Assembly (NCBI GenBank): GCA_020860745.1
Contig: JAJBTR010000164.1
Span: forward strand, 9,230-16,506
Reading direction: 5' to 3'
Origin: Lachnospiraceae bacterium
GTDB lineage: Bacteria > Bacillota > Clostridia > Lachnospirales > Lachnospiraceae
Length of the DNA stretch: 7,277 nucleotides
Part shown: in pieces, positions 7,143 to 7,277 of the stretch
How the letters are laid out: each line of letters begins with the position of its first letter
Numbering within the stretch: the stretch's first letter is position 1
Notes under the pieces: generated by a model
Databases searched by the model: none
Told to the model about the DNA's origin: nothing
What the model saw: only the letters and a program-made list of their open reading frames with translations
Program-made: the position numbers and the translations under genes

Positions 7143-7277
7143 ATGGAACAAATTGAATATATACTGCCGAAAGATATTGAAAAAAGAAGCTTTGAAATCA
7201 TCGGCCGGGAACTGGAGCAGATGGGCATCTGTCTGCCTGCGGAGCAGGAGCCGATTACGAAACGTGCGATTCATACT
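7143..7277 (+). CDS. cbiC: Precorrin-8 / cobalt-precorrin-8 methylmutase, N-terminal fragment (3' end outside window)
   Basis: The first 45 residues are present and the frame is still open at the window edge. CbiC moves the C-11 methyl group of cobalt-precorrin-8 to C-12, giving cobyrinic acid. The fragment matches the family N-terminus: PKDIEKRSFEII (the IEKRSF-type motif after a short strand), then ITKRAIHT, the start of the KRxIHTTADFD segment that contains the conserved His. Two in-frame ATGs are possible. The one at 7143 lies 12 bases after GGGAG (7126-7130); the one at 7131 is only one base after it, so 7143 is preferred, but the spacing is long. The CobH name is used for the aerobic-pathway counterpart. 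Context with cobQ and cobD supports the call. Confidence 0.85.
   Translation, partial: MEQIEYILPKDIEKRSFEIIGRELEQMGICLPAEQEPITKRAIHT

Overview
The window looks like a chromosomal segment from an anaerobic member of the Clostridia, most likely Lachnospiraceae. This is inferred from the moderately GC-rich coding style, the purine-rich Shine-Dalgarno sites before nearly every gene, and the gene content: C5-pathway tetrapyrrole synthesis joined to the anaerobic (CbiC-type) cobalamin route. All genes lie on the plus strand, and none of the reverse-strand open frames looks real.

Layout: (1) 1-357 is the 3' end of a gene for a surface protein with one C-terminal membrane anchor. (2) It overlaps by 35 bases the start of an 832-residue gene (323-2821) that fuses three enzymes: hydroxymethylbilane synthase, uroporphyrinogen-III/SAM methyltransferase and uroporphyrinogen-III synthase. 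(3) A 111-base gap holding an imperfect stem-loop precedes hemA, glutamyl-tRNA reductase (2933-4180). (4) A 169-base gap precedes cobQ, cobyric acid synthase (best start 4350, end 5858). (5) A 123-base gap precedes cobD, L-threonine-O-3-phosphate decarboxylase (5982-7034). (6) A 108-base gap with a promoter-like sequence precedes the first 45 codons of cbiC, precorrin-8 methylmutase, which runs off the right edge.

Together the genes cover three parts of corrinoid synthesis. HemA commits glutamyl-tRNA to the pathway. The triple fusion turns porphobilinogen into precorrin-2. CbiC and CobQ act in the corrin ring stage, and CobD supplies the aminopropanol-phosphate arm. Steps not encoded here (hemL, hemB, precorrin-2 oxidation, cobalt insertion, the other cbi genes, cbiB) must lie elsewhere, probably in flanking sequence. 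I see no cobalamin riboswitch, RNA gene, mobile element or CRISPR array. No stretch over 300 bases lacks a gene. The most notable points are the three-enzyme fusion, a HemA with Tyr at two usually His positions, translational coupling of a surface protein to tetrapyrrole synthesis, and a possible very-short-leader promoter for cbiC. I do not see a wholly new system here.
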